A stretch of 64,000 bases of DNA from Cyanophora paradoxa. Lineage: Eukaryota > Glaucocystophyceae > Cyanophorales > Cyanophoraceae. A model generated the notes under the pieces. The model made no database searches, was not told where the DNA came from, and saw only the letters and a program-made list of their open reading frames with translations. Positions 9,069 to 16,913 of this stretch are shown one piece after another. Numbering within the stretch: position 1 is the stretch's first letter; each line of letters opens with the position of its first letter. The position numbers were made by a program, and so were the translations under genes. The DNA is taken from contig QPMI01000100.1 in NCBI GenBank assembly GCA_004431415.1, positions 248,001 to 312,000 on the forward strand, in the 5' to 3' direction.

Positions 9069-10454
9069 ATGCCAGCAACTGGAAGAATAGTTAGGAGAAC
9101 CACTGAGCAACTGCAAGGAAACCTACTGCCTATCACAGTTCCAAAGGAGGAAAAGGGGGAATCTCGAATTGTCAAAAAGTCTGAAATGAAAGAGCTTGTC
9201 CCAGTAGAGATCCCAGTTGCTATTGCAGTGAAAGAAACCAGCAAGATTGCCAAGAGATTCTATGATGTGAGAACAGGTTACAAAGGGCTTCAAGCTATGA
9301 GGGCTGAGTTACCAGATGAATCCTATAAGCAGTTGCAAGAGTTCTATAAGAAACAGGAAGTTGTTCAGATCAATGCACCTGCTATATCTAGAAAGAGAGA
9401 TCCCATGGTCCCAATAAGGCAACCCCTTGATACCTATGTGATTGATTTGCTCTTTTTCCCAGCTTATAAGAAACAAAACAATGGCTATGATACCTTTATG
9501 ACTGCTATGGAATCAACACTGAGAACTGGGTATATTATACCTATCAGAGATAAATCAGCTCTCACTACATTAGCTGCATTTAAACAGCTTGAGATGAGAG
9601 TAGCAAGACCCATAGTAAAAGTTCAATCAGATGCTGGAAGTGAGTTCCAAAATCGAATATTCCAGGAGTATCTATCTAGTAAATACATAGAACACCAAGT
9701 GAGTGGAACTGCAGACCACAGAAGCCAAGGTCGAATTGAAGCCTTTAACAAGCAGATTAAGAGACTGATCACAAACTACTGCATAGCCAATAACACAGCT
9801 AGATTCTTTGATGTGTTAGGTGATATTGAGTATAATTACAATAATACAGTTCACTCAGCTACTAAGATGAAGCCAGGTGAAACTACAGAGGAGCATTATA
9901 GGTATATAGTGGGATTAGAAGATGAAAGATTCAAGAAATCAATAGCTTATCTTGATACCATGCAGCCTGGCATGTTTGTTAGAGTGAAAGTAGAGAAGAA
10001 CCCCTTTGCTAAACAGGGTAACAATTGGTCTAGGATGGTTTACACTGTTGATAGTAGAGAAGGCTTTAAGTTTAAGCTAAGGAGTCCCACTGGAGAGATC
10101 ATAGATAACAGATTTGCATTCCATGAGCTGTTGCCTGTGAATGCAGTTGAGTATCTGGAAACACCCACAGTGGATGCCTTAGAGCAAGCTAAAGAGGAAG
10201 CTAGGGTTGATGCTTCTATAAGGAGAGAGGGCATAGAAGCTGCTAATGAAGTCCCAGATAAGCCTTTGATAGAGGCTAGAAAGGAGAAGGCTGGGAAAGT
10301 TAACAGGGAACTCAAAAAGCTCACTATAGCAGGCACACAGAAACTTTCAGAAGTGAATAGCCAGAGATGGTATAATGACTTTCAGACTACTAAGGAGTCA
10401 TATACAGCCCCTAAACCTCAAAGAACACTAAGAGAAAGAACCAAAACTAGCTAG
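9069..10454 (+). CDS. Retrovirus-like (rve) integrase
   Basis: A 461-aa integrase of the polinton type. The RNase H-fold core shows the DDE triad: Asp in YVIDLLFF (about residue 125), Asp in QSDAGSEF (about 188), and Glu in QGRIEAFNKQ exactly 36 residues later (D-x35-E). A basic C-terminal region after about residue 300 (FVRVKVEKNPFAKQG...) resembles the SH3/chromo-like DNA-binding part. It catalyses insertion of linear element DNA into the host genome. The coding DNA has only about three CpG dinucleotides, all in Arg CGA codons. Confidence 0.93.
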   Translation: MPATGRIVRRTTEQLQGNLLPITVPKEEKGESRIVKKSEMKELVPVEIPVAIAVKETSKIAKRFYDVRTGYKGLQAMRAELPDESYKQLQEFYKKQEVVQINAPAISRKRDPMVPIRQPLDTYVIDLLFFPAYKKQNNGYDTFMTAMESTLRTGYIIPIRDKSALTTLAAFKQLEMRVARPIVKVQSDAGSEFQNRIFQEYLSSKYIEHQVSGTADHRSQGRIEAFNKQIKRLITNYCIANNTARFFDVLGDIEYNYNNTVHSATKMKPGETTEEHYRYIVGLEDERFKKSIAYLDTMQPGMFVRVKVEKNPFAKQGNNWSRMVYTVDSREGFKFKLRSPTGEIIDNRFAFHELLPVNAVEYLETPTVDALEQAKEEARVDASIRREGIEAANEVPDKPLIEARKEKAGKVNRELKKLTIAGTQKLSEVNSQRWYNDFQTTKESYTAPKPQRTLRERTKTS

Positions 10455-10759
10455 TTTGCTAGCCGAAAACTCGTTTTTTCCAAATATATGTATGACAGAT
10501 ATACATATATGCATATGATATACACATAGTCTTGTAGAGCATATCAAGCGCTTCACAGCGCTATGCAGAACGTTGCGTTTTGATGATCTGGTGATGAGAT
10601 ACAAGCGTTTAAAGATGCCGATAAAAATGTATATGTATATATATATATTACTATTTTTTCCAAACATTTTTTCTCGGTCAACCGGCAATACGGAGGTTTG
10701 TGTACATATAGTGTATATATGTCGGAGGTTTGTGTATATATGATGCATATATGACGTGA
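10455..10759. other. AT-rich non-coding tail of element A
   Basis: No gene is supported here. It holds TATATA-type alternating stretches and two copies of GGAGGTTTGTGTA (about 10,694 and 10,725). A similar GGAGGTT next to TATATAC occurs at 24,305-24,335, after element B's repeats, so this may be a shared 3' feature. ORFs seen on the minus strand are repeat-encoded. Confidence 0.5.
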
Positions 10760-11034
10760 CGTCCCGCATGCATAACGCATGAGTCACGCATGCGTAACGC
10801 GTGCGTGACGCGTGCATAACGCGTGCGTAACGCGTGCATAACGCGTGCGTAACGCGTGCGTAACTTGTTACGGATAGATAATGGGTAACGCATGCGTAAC
10901 GCGTGCGTAACGCCTGCGTAACGCGTGCATAACGCGTGCGTAACGCGTGGATAACGCGTGCGTAACGCGTGCGTAACGCGTTACGGATAGATAATGGGTA
11001 ACGCATGCGTAACGCGTTACGGATAGATAATGGG
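10760..11034. repeat. 11-bp CpG-rich iteron array
   Basis: An array of about 20 copies of an 11-bp unit (GTGCGTAACGC and variants such as GTGCATAACGC), interrupted three times by GTTACGGATAGATAATGGGT (from about 10,867, 10,980 and 11,018). One unit is close to one helical turn. It is the only CpG-rich stretch in this part of element A. It could be a replication-protein or integrase binding array (inference). The duplication breakpoint lies inside it. Confidence 0.8.
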
Positions 11035-11227
11035 TAAAATTTGGGTTCCGGAACCCAAAAATCCTAGAAAATCATACAAACTGCTGTTTCTATTCACCAA
11101 CTCATCAGCTATTAAAACCGCGACCATCGCCGGAATCCTCTTTGCATGCTCTATACATCAATGCTACTTTCGCGAACCGGATCTTAGATTTACCTGGACA
11201 CTGCATTTACTAGGCATCTCCCCTTGA
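11030..11227 (+). CDS. Doubtful 65-aa ORF beginning MGKIW
   Basis: An ATG in the last iteron opens a 65-aa ORF with a hydrophobic middle (LLFLFTNSSAIKTATIAGIL). It includes a 20-bp perfect palindrome (TTTGGGTTCCGGAACCCAAA, 11,040-11,059). It recurs at 12,855-13,052 only because of the tandem duplication. I see no family match. It may be chance. Confidence 0.2.
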   Translation: MGKIWVPEPKNPRKSYKLLFLFTNSSAIKTATIAGILFACSIHQCYFREPDLRFTWTLHLLGISP

Positions 11228-11255
11228 TTCCCCCTATTATATAATATTTATATTA

Positions 11256-11705
11256 AAGTGGACTCAAGGTTGACTCATATTAATCGTAAAAGTAGTAAAA
11301 GTATATGGAATTTGTTACGAATTCAATGCAAGGGTTGACTAAGTGGGTTGAGTTGACTGAAATTTCACAGGAAATATTTGGGACCAAAAGTTTTCTAAAA
11401 AGGATTTCAAAAAATGTGTCAACTCCCCCCACTTAGTCAACCCTGACCATAAACAGTAAGGATTATAGCAAACATGTATCACAAAGTGAACATTTTGAGT
11501 CCACTTAGAAGATCCACTTTTGAAATCAAAGTTGATTTTGCTTGAAATTTCAAAGTTGATCTAAAAGTGAGTCCACCCTGATTGATTATGGTAACAAAGT
11601 TGACTAAGTTGACTAAGTTGAGTCATCTTAAGAAATTCAAGGAGACTAAGAGTTCAAAATGTTTATGAAAAGTGAGTCAACTTAGACCACTTATGGTAAC
11701 AAAGT
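11256..11705. repeat. Terminal word-repeat module of element A
   Basis: Contains GTGGACTCAAGGTTGACTC, GTTGACTAAGTGGGTTGAG, the inverted CAACTCCCCCCACTTAGTC and several further GTTGACTAAG/GAGTCCAC words, in the order and orientation of the module at 4614-4800. No gene. It is duplicated at 13,081-13,530. Confidence 0.75.
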
Positions 11706-11969
11706 TAAATATTTAATTGATTTAATCGGAAAAGAACATGATTTAATCGAATTTATTGATATAATTCCGATTAAATTCATTTAGGATTCAATTAAGATCA
11801 ATCGAAGTTATTGATATAATTCCGATTAACTCTAATTAAGATACAATATCGATTAATCGAGTTTATCGATATAACATCGATTAAATTAATTGAAAATGCA
11901 TATAAAAATATGAAAATTCATGTGAAAATTCAAATACATTAATCGATTTTATTGATATAACATCGAATC
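11706..11969. repeat. Subterminal AT-rich iterons of element A
   Basis: Four related units of about 20-25 bp carry TTATTGATATAA or TTTATCGATATAA followed by TTCCGATTAA or CATCGATTAA, spaced irregularly up to the terminal palindrome. No gene. Similar ATATCG-rich units lie next to the element C palindrome (38,880-39,071). It is duplicated at 13,531-13,794. Confidence 0.65.
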
Positions 11970-12042
11970 ACACATATGAATATTCATATTTTAATCCTGA
12001 GGCGGAACGCCGAGGGATTAAAATATGAATATTCATATGTGT
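11970..12042. repeat. Terminal palindrome (hairpin) of element A
   Basis: The palindrome has 28-bp perfect arms, 11,970-11,997 (starting ACACATATGAATATTC) and 12,015-12,042 (ending CATATGTGT). The 17-nt core is TGAGGCGGAACGCCGAG, itself GGCG-GAA-CGCC. The core and arm length match the palindrome at 39,072-39,142, although the arm sequences differ. The element ends at TGTGT; the next base starts element B sequence. The duplicated copy is at 13,795-13,867. Confidence 0.85.
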
Positions 12043-12207
12043 ATCAGAAGATGCAAATTCAGTGCATTGCCCTCGCTCATAATATCATGATAATCGGAGC
12101 TGATGGTATTCGCAGAGTATCTTCATGAGGAATTCGTGCGATTACCACAGTCAGTCTTATTTTTCTATTGTTTTTATAGTGAAAGAATGCAAAAAGGGAC
12201 GACGCCC

Positions 12208-12731
12208 ATGGATCTCGAAGAATGGAACCCGAAACAGAGGGTGAAACTTCCCGCACGATTTCTCCTATTGGCGAAAACCAATTGTGGTAAATCGGTATTC
12301 TTAAAGTGGCTGATCAAAGAACTCGAAGATCAGATCTCATACGTTCTGGTCTTTTGTCCAACGAGTTTCAACGGTTTCTGGGACAAATTACAGACGAAGT
12401 GCATGACACCTGGAAGCCGGAATATGTGGAGTCGATCATAGAAGCCCGCAAGAAGGCTATCATTGCGGGTAAGAAACCAAAGAATATTCTCATTGTGCTC
12501 GACGATTGTTTGGAGTCCGGAACTATCGATCTTTCGCGCGATCATTTGCTAAATAAATTGATGGCGCAAGGTCGTCATACGTTTTGTTCCGTGGCTTTAA
12601 TATCGCAGAAACTAACAAAGCTTTCAACGATCATTCGCAGCAATGCGGAGTATATCATATTCCTAAGCTGGTCAAACATGCGAGAGTTTGAAGCATATCA
12701 CGAAGAGTTCGGGAACATGGATAAAGAGAGT
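12208..12731 (+). pseudogene. Packaging ATPase, truncated duplicate
   Basis: This is the copy-1 version of the ATPase at 14,033-14,878. The Walker A region (AKTNCGKS) is intact. A one-base deletion in a G run near 12,380 shifts the frame right after the CPTSFNGFW segment. The gene is then cut at 12,731, where iteron sequence follows GKES. It lacks about the last 110 codons. The missing base could be a sequencing error, but the truncation is structural, caused by the tandem duplication. A functional product is very unlikely. Confidence 0.88.
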
Positions 12732-14032
12732 GTAACGCCTGCGTAACGCGTGCATAACGCGTGCGTAACGCGTGGATAACGCGTGCGTAACGCGTGCGTA
12801 ACGCGTTACGGATAGATAATGGGTAACGCATGCGTAACGCGTTACGGATAGATAATGGGTAAAATTTGGGTTCCGGAACCCAAAAATCCTAGAAAATCAT
12901 ACAAACTGCTGTTTCTATTCACCAACTCATCAGCTATTAAAACCGCGACCATCGCCGGAATCCTCTTTGCATGCTCTATACATCAATGCTACTTTCGCGA
13001 ACCGGATCTTAGATTTACCTGGACACTGCATTTACTAGGCATCTCCCCTTGATTCCCCCTATTATATAATATTTATATTAAAGTGGACTCAAGGTTGACT
13101 CATATTAATCGTAAAAGTAGTAAAAGTATATGGAATTTGTTACGAATTCAATGCAAGGGTTGACTAAGTGGGTTGAGTTGACTGAAATTTCACAGGAAAT
13201 ATTTGGGACCAAAAGTTTTCTAAAAAGGATTTCAAAAAATGTGTCAACTCCCCCCACTTAGTCAACCCTGACCATAAACAGTAAGGATTATAGCAAACAT
13301 GTATCACAAAGTGAACATTTTGAGTCCACTTAGAAGATCCACTTTTGAAATCAAAGTTGATTTTGCTTGAAATTTCAAAGTTGATCTAAAAGTGAGTCCA
13401 CCCTGATTGATTATGGTAACAAAGTTGACTAAGTTGACTAAGTTGAGTCATCTTAAGAAATTCAAGGAGACTAAGAGTTCAAAATGTTTATGAAAAGTGA
13501 GTCAACTTAGACCACTTATGGTAACAAAGTTAAATATTTAATTGATTTAATCGGAAAAGAACATGATTTAATCGAATTTATTGATATAATTCCGATTAAA
13601 TTCATTTAGGATTCAATTAAGATCAATCGAAGTTATTGATATAATTCCGATTAACTCTAATTAAGATACAATATCGATTAATCGAGTTTATCGATATAAC
13701 ATCGATTAAATTAATTGAAAATGCATATAAAAATATGAAAATTCATGTGAAAATTCAAATACATTAATCGATTTTATTGATATAACATCGAATCACACAT
13801 ATGAATATTCATATTTTAATCCTGAGGCGGAACGCCGAGGGATTAAAATATGAATATTCATATGTGTATCAGAAGATGCAAATTCAGTGCATTGCCCTCG
13901 CTCATAATATCATGATAATCGGAGCTGATGGTATTCGCAGAGTATCTTCATGAGGAATTCGTGCGATTACCACAGTCAGTCTTATTTTTCTATTGTTTTT
14001 ATAGTGAAAGAATGCAAAAAGGGACGACGCCC
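12732..14032. repeat. Second copy of element A terminal region and B leader
   Basis: Repeats iterons (12,732-12,859), the MGKIW ORF (12,855-13,052), the word-repeat module (13,081-13,530), AT-rich iterons (to 13,794), the terminal palindrome (13,795-13,867), and then 165 bp of element B leader before the ATPase ATG. No independent gene is seen. Confidence 0.85.
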
Positions 14033-14878
14033 ATGGATCTCGAAGAATGGAACCCGAAACAGAGGGTGAAACTTCCCGCACGATTTCTCCTATTGGCGAA
14101 AACCAATTGTGGTAAATCGGTATTCTTAAAGTGGCTGATCAAAGAACTCGAAGATCAGATCTCATACGTTCTGGTCTTTTGTCCAACGAGTTTCAACGGT
14201 TTCTGGGGACAAATTACAGACGAAGTGCATGACACCTGGAAGCCGGAATATGTGGAGTCGATCATAGAAGCCCGCAAGAAGGCTATCATTGCGGGTAAGA
14301 AACCAAAGAATATTCTCATTGTGCTCGACGATTGTTTGGAGTCCGGAACTATCGATCTTTCGCGCGATCATTTGCTAAATAAATTGATGGCGCAAGGTCG
14401 TCATACGTTTTGTTCCGTGGCTTTAATATCGCAGAAACTAACAAAGCTTTCAACGATCATTCGCAGCAATGCGGAGTATATCATATTCCTAAGCTGGTCA
14501 AACATGCGAGAGTTTGAAGCATATCACGAAGAGTTCGGGAACATGGATAAAGAGAGTTTTAAGCGCATGTTCCAAGAATTCTGTCATAGCTACCAAGCGA
14601 TCATTCACGATAATACCGGGTATTCTGTGCGATGGTGGGTCGAAAAAGCCGATATGATCGATGACCATCCGTTTACTAAGTTCCACAAGCGGGCGGCTTT
14701 TGAAGAAAAGAAGCGAAAACAGCAAGAGGAGCAAGCGACAAAACCGCCGCCTGTCAAAGATTCGACAACTGTATGCAAAACTTTATCCAAATTTGAGCGT
14801 GAGCTTGAAGGTATCCCCAAACTTTCGCAAATTTCGCCTAAGAAAAAGAAAATGTTAATCAAATGTAAGAGAAGATAA
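14033..14878 (+). CDS. FtsK/HerA-type genome-packaging ATPase (A32-like)
   Basis: I take the ATG at 14,033 (MDLEEWNPKQRVK), giving about 281 aa. Upstream in-frame starts at 13,928 and 14,012 add residues not conserved in element C. Walker A is AKTNCGKS at about residues 22-29 and Walker B is ILIVVLDDC-like (ILIVLDDCL) near residue 100. A further NAEYIIFLSWSN segment matches the C homologue (NSDYAMFLSAAN). The C-terminus is Lys-rich. In Polinton-like viruses and virophages this enzyme pumps DNA into the capsid. The stop is 2 nt before the next gene. Confidence 0.92.
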   Translation: MDLEEWNPKQRVKLPARFLLLAKTNCGKSVFLKWLIKELEDQISYVLVFCPTSFNGFWGQITDEVHDTWKPEYVESIIEARKKAIIAGKKPKNILIVLDDCLESGTIDLSRDHLLNKLMAQGRHTFCSVALISQKLTKLSTIIRSNAEYIIFLSWSNMREFEAYHEEFGNMDKESFKRMFQEFCHSYQAIIHDNTGYSVRWWVEKADMIDDHPFTKFHKRAAFEEKKRKQQEEQATKPPPVKDSTTVCKTLSKFERELEGIPKLSQISPKKKKMLIKCKRR

Positions 14879-14880
14879 TC

Positions 14881-15564
14881 ATGGTCTACCGAAAGAAGCC
14901 TCAAACCATTCAAACGGTCGCTTCTGGTAATCCTAATCGCGGACTTGAAGAGTCTGGATTAACGTCGGGCGGCGGTCTCGAAATGCCCGAATATCTTATA
15001 GACACTTCGCCAGAGGAGGTCGCCAAGCAAGAGGCGATTATTGCGAGTGCCACCGCGGACAAGGGCAACCAAGATAGCGGTAAACGCCAAATGGACGATT
15101 TAGCTACTGTAAAACCACAGATTGGAGGCGGCTCTGTTGATGAAGCAACCGACAAAGTAATTAAAGCGCAAGTTGTCGCAAGCCAGCACAAAACGCAAGA
15201 CGTCCCGAAAGCCGCCGAAACCGAGCTTAAAAAGCGCGGATCCTATCAAAAACACACGGTTCCTGTCGACGTTGTCATGAGCTTTGAAGAGAAAGTGCGA
15301 GACCTTGAAATGAAAGTATCAAACTACGAGAAATGGATGCAAGATTATAACGAACGCAAGAAATTAAAGGGGCTCGTGAAGAAAGAGATCTCCAAACTCG
15401 GATTAAAGCAAAAAGTCGACGTAGAGGAGATTAAAAAGGAGGAAAAAACAGATGCACAAGCCGTAACTCGTCAGCAATCGGTTGCCCCGCAATATGCACA
15501 TATAGTGCCGACAGCACCAGCGAATTTCGCGGCAATGCTCGGTGGTAAACGCCATATCCGCTAA
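14881..15564 (+). CDS. MPPKRK-family protein, element B version
   Basis: A 227-aa protein. It is divergent from those at 62 and 32,404 but shares the coiled-coil and basic segment (FEEKVRDLEMKVSNYEKW, then KKEISKLGL, then TDAQAV). It also keeps the position directly after the ATPase. The N-terminal half is polar and disordered-looking. The shared position suggests a packaging or virion role (inference). It starts 2 nt after the ATPase stop, so the two are probably one transcript. Confidence 0.75.
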   Translation: MVYRKKPQTIQTVASGNPNRGLEESGLTSGGGLEMPEYLIDTSPEEVAKQEAIIASATADKGNQDSGKRQMDDLATVKPQIGGGSVDEATDKVIKAQVVASQHKTQDVPKAAETELKKRGSYQKHTVPVDVVMSFEEKVRDLEMKVSNYEKWMQDYNERKKLKGLVKKEISKLGLKQKVDVEEIKKEEKTDAQAVTRQQSVAPQYAHIVPTAPANFAAMLGGKRHIR

Positions 15565-15726
15565 TGACTGTGAATATCCGCAAGGCAAAGCTGAACCCGC
15601 CCGTATTTAGAGCGTGTCTTTATGTGGACTCCCTTGCAAAAGGGACAGGTCGGCTCCATAAACAGCATTATAAGGTCGACTAATTCGTATGGGAACACAC
15701 GAGCAAGCAATAGCCTCATTCCCTTT

Positions 15727-15744
15727 TATTTTCTCCGATATTTA
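15727..15744 (+). promoter_or_regulatory. Early-type promoter motif
   Basis: TTATTTTCTCCGATATTT, about 25 nt before the ATG at 15,769; matches the 3' half of the shared motif. It supports the shorter start of the following gene. Confidence 0.5.
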
Positions 15745-15768
15745 ATACGTTGCCCATTTGTAGGGTCG

Positions 15769-16206
15769 ATGAATTTCATCACACAATGCATTGAGATGTT
15801 TCAGCTTCATGTCGTGTCTAATTGCCACAGTCCATGCTGTGACACAACCGTAGAAATCGAAATATCAGATGGCGACGACAATGGAGGTAGGCGCCTTTCT
15901 GTATATTCTAACCACAGCGACAATCACAACCACCCACGATCTCGATCGCCTTCGCCTGTGCCCGCGGCTATGAGTTCTAATATCGAAACCGCTCAGATAG
16001 AGGACGTGCATGTAGAGCATATTAGAAGGCGCTCATGTCCTGAATTTGTGGAAGGGCATTTTCGCGCTGATTCACCTTATCCGATGTATAGATTGGATCA
16101 AATGGCATTAGGCGACGATGAAAATGTAACGAACCCTTATGTTTATCCTCAGCAACCTTATGTATATCCTCAGCAACAAGAACGAACCGTCTGGAATGGT
16201 TATTGA
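15769..16206 (+). CDS. Small Cys-motif protein, extended version
   Basis: I chose the ATG at 15,769 because homology to the genes at 819 and 32,377 begins there (MNFITQCIEMFQLHVVSNC) and a promoter motif lies just upstream. The in-frame start at 15,622 adds 49 unmatched residues. The product is 145 aa. The His/Cys motif (C-H-S-P-C-C) is near residues 19-24, followed by an acidic IEISDGDDNGG segment. A long Ser/His/Arg-rich tail ends with two YVYPQQ repeats. Unknown function; perhaps a host-interaction or virion protein. Confidence 0.75.
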   Translation: MNFITQCIEMFQLHVVSNCHSPCCDTTVEIEISDGDDNGGRRLSVYSNHSDNHNHPRSRSPSPVPAAMSSNIETAQIEDVHVEHIRRRSCPEFVEGHFRADSPYPMYRLDQMALGDDENVTNPYVYPQQPYVYPQQQERTVWNGY

Positions 16207-16302
16207 GCGGTGAATTTCGGTGGCGCTTTTATCGATCCGAGGGCAAAAAATGAAGGTTTCGGTAAAAGGTATATAAGGGCAAGGGAAATAATACAGAGTG
16301 AC

Positions 16303-16321
16303 AAAAAACTATTTTCTCCGG
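16303..16321 (+). promoter_or_regulatory. Early-type promoter motif
   Basis: AAAAAACTATTTTCTCCGG, 10 nt before the ATG at 16,331. One mismatch from the 22,640 copy in the central ATTATTTTCTCCG. Confidence 0.55.
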
Positions 16322-16330
16322 TTAAAGTAA

Positions 16331-16744
16331 ATGGCGAAACCCAAGATTTCAAACCAAGAGGCGATGGCGGCACAGCAGGAAAAGCGCAGACCCGGGCGAC
16401 CGAAAAAGGTGATTTCAGAAGAGGAGAAGGCGGAGAGATTAAGACTAAAACGCGAAAAAGACGCCGAGCGGCAGCGAAACAAGCATCAGAGACAAAAGCA
16501 GGAGCGATTAGCCGCCGGAGAGGCTACGATATTCACCCCGGAGCAGCTACAAAAGATTGCAATTCGTAAACAGCAGCGATACCAAGACGATGAAGAGTAT
16601 CGGGAGAAAATCCGAGAGAAGGCAAGGGAATACCAACGCAGAAAGAGAGCGGAACGCAAGCTGAACCCACCCGCTAAACCTCAGCCGCAAAAGCCCGCTG
16701 GAAGACCCCGAAAGCATGTGGTCGAGAACGCGAAAACTTCGTAG
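16331..16744 (+). CDS. Basic AT-hook protein, element B version
   Basis: A 137-aa basic protein with two AT-hooks (RRPGRPKKV near residue 20 and AGRPRKHV near 125) flanking a long charged helix. TPEQLQKIAIRKQQRYQDDEEY aligns with TPEELKKIALRHQRKYRENEEY of the gene at 1474. It probably binds AT-rich DNA, perhaps the element's own AT-rich ends (inference). The overlapping ORF at 16,210-16,569 in another frame is a shadow. Confidence 0.78.
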   Translation: MAKPKISNQEAMAAQQEKRRPGRPKKVISEEEKAERLRLKREKDAERQRNKHQRQKQERLAAGEATIFTPEQLQKIAIRKQQRYQDDEEYREKIREKAREYQRRKRAERKLNPPAKPQPQKPAGRPRKHVVENAKTS

Positions 16745-16873
16745 CGGAAAGTATCCGCACGATGCAAAAAATGATTAATTTTTTACCTCCCTTTTTATTC
16801 CCCGTATCGGTCAAAAAAGCACTTAAAGAATTGGCGACAAGGGTATGAAAAGGAGAATTTGGTAGATTGCGCC

Positions 16874-16890
16874 GAAATTATTTTCTCCGG
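16874..16890 (+). promoter_or_regulatory. Early-type promoter motif
   Basis: GAAATTATTTTCTCCGG, 24 nt before the ATG at 16,914. The identical 17-mer occurs at 22,640-22,656. Confidence 0.6.
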
Positions 16891-16913
16891 TTATTTTAAA
16901 AGAACTAATAGAG

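Larger units (their letters stand above)
1..12042 (+). mobile_element. Element A: Polinton-like virus, right part
   Basis: The plus-strand genes run in order MPPKRK protein, small Cys protein, AT-hook proteins, primase-helicase, RING (minus), GIY-YIG, PolB, integrase, iterons, terminal palindrome. The matching order in element C implies that A's capsid block and left end lie before position 1. All ORFs are intronless and intact. Protein-primed-type PolB plus rve integrase is the hallmark pair of polintons and Polinton-like viruses. The right edge is set by the end of the 73-bp palindrome at 12,042, beyond which composition and gene relationships change to element B. Confidence 0.85.
10907..14557. 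repeat. Tandem duplication, 1825 bp + 1826 bp
   Basis: Copy 1 is 10,907-12,731 and copy 2 is 12,732-14,557. All landmarks recur at an offset of 1825 bp, which becomes 1826 after one extra G in copy 2 (run of three G near 12,380 versus four near 14,206). Each copy contains part of the iterons, the element A terminal module, the terminal palindrome and the 5' part of the element B ATPase. The join at 12,731/12,732 is ATPase sequence fused to iteron sequence. Near identity means a very recent event or an assembly error. Confidence 0.9.

Noticed and set aside
10428-11006. Minus-strand ORF of 192 aa with repeated RTRYARV peptides
   Set aside because: It is the translation of the 11-bp iteron array in a frame that happens to lack stops; no start context, no match, and the DNA pattern explains it.
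13928-14032. Longer N-terminus of the packaging ATPase from 13,928
   Set aside because: The extra 35 residues have no counterpart in the C enzyme and the ATG at 14,033 gives the same distance to Walker A as in C.
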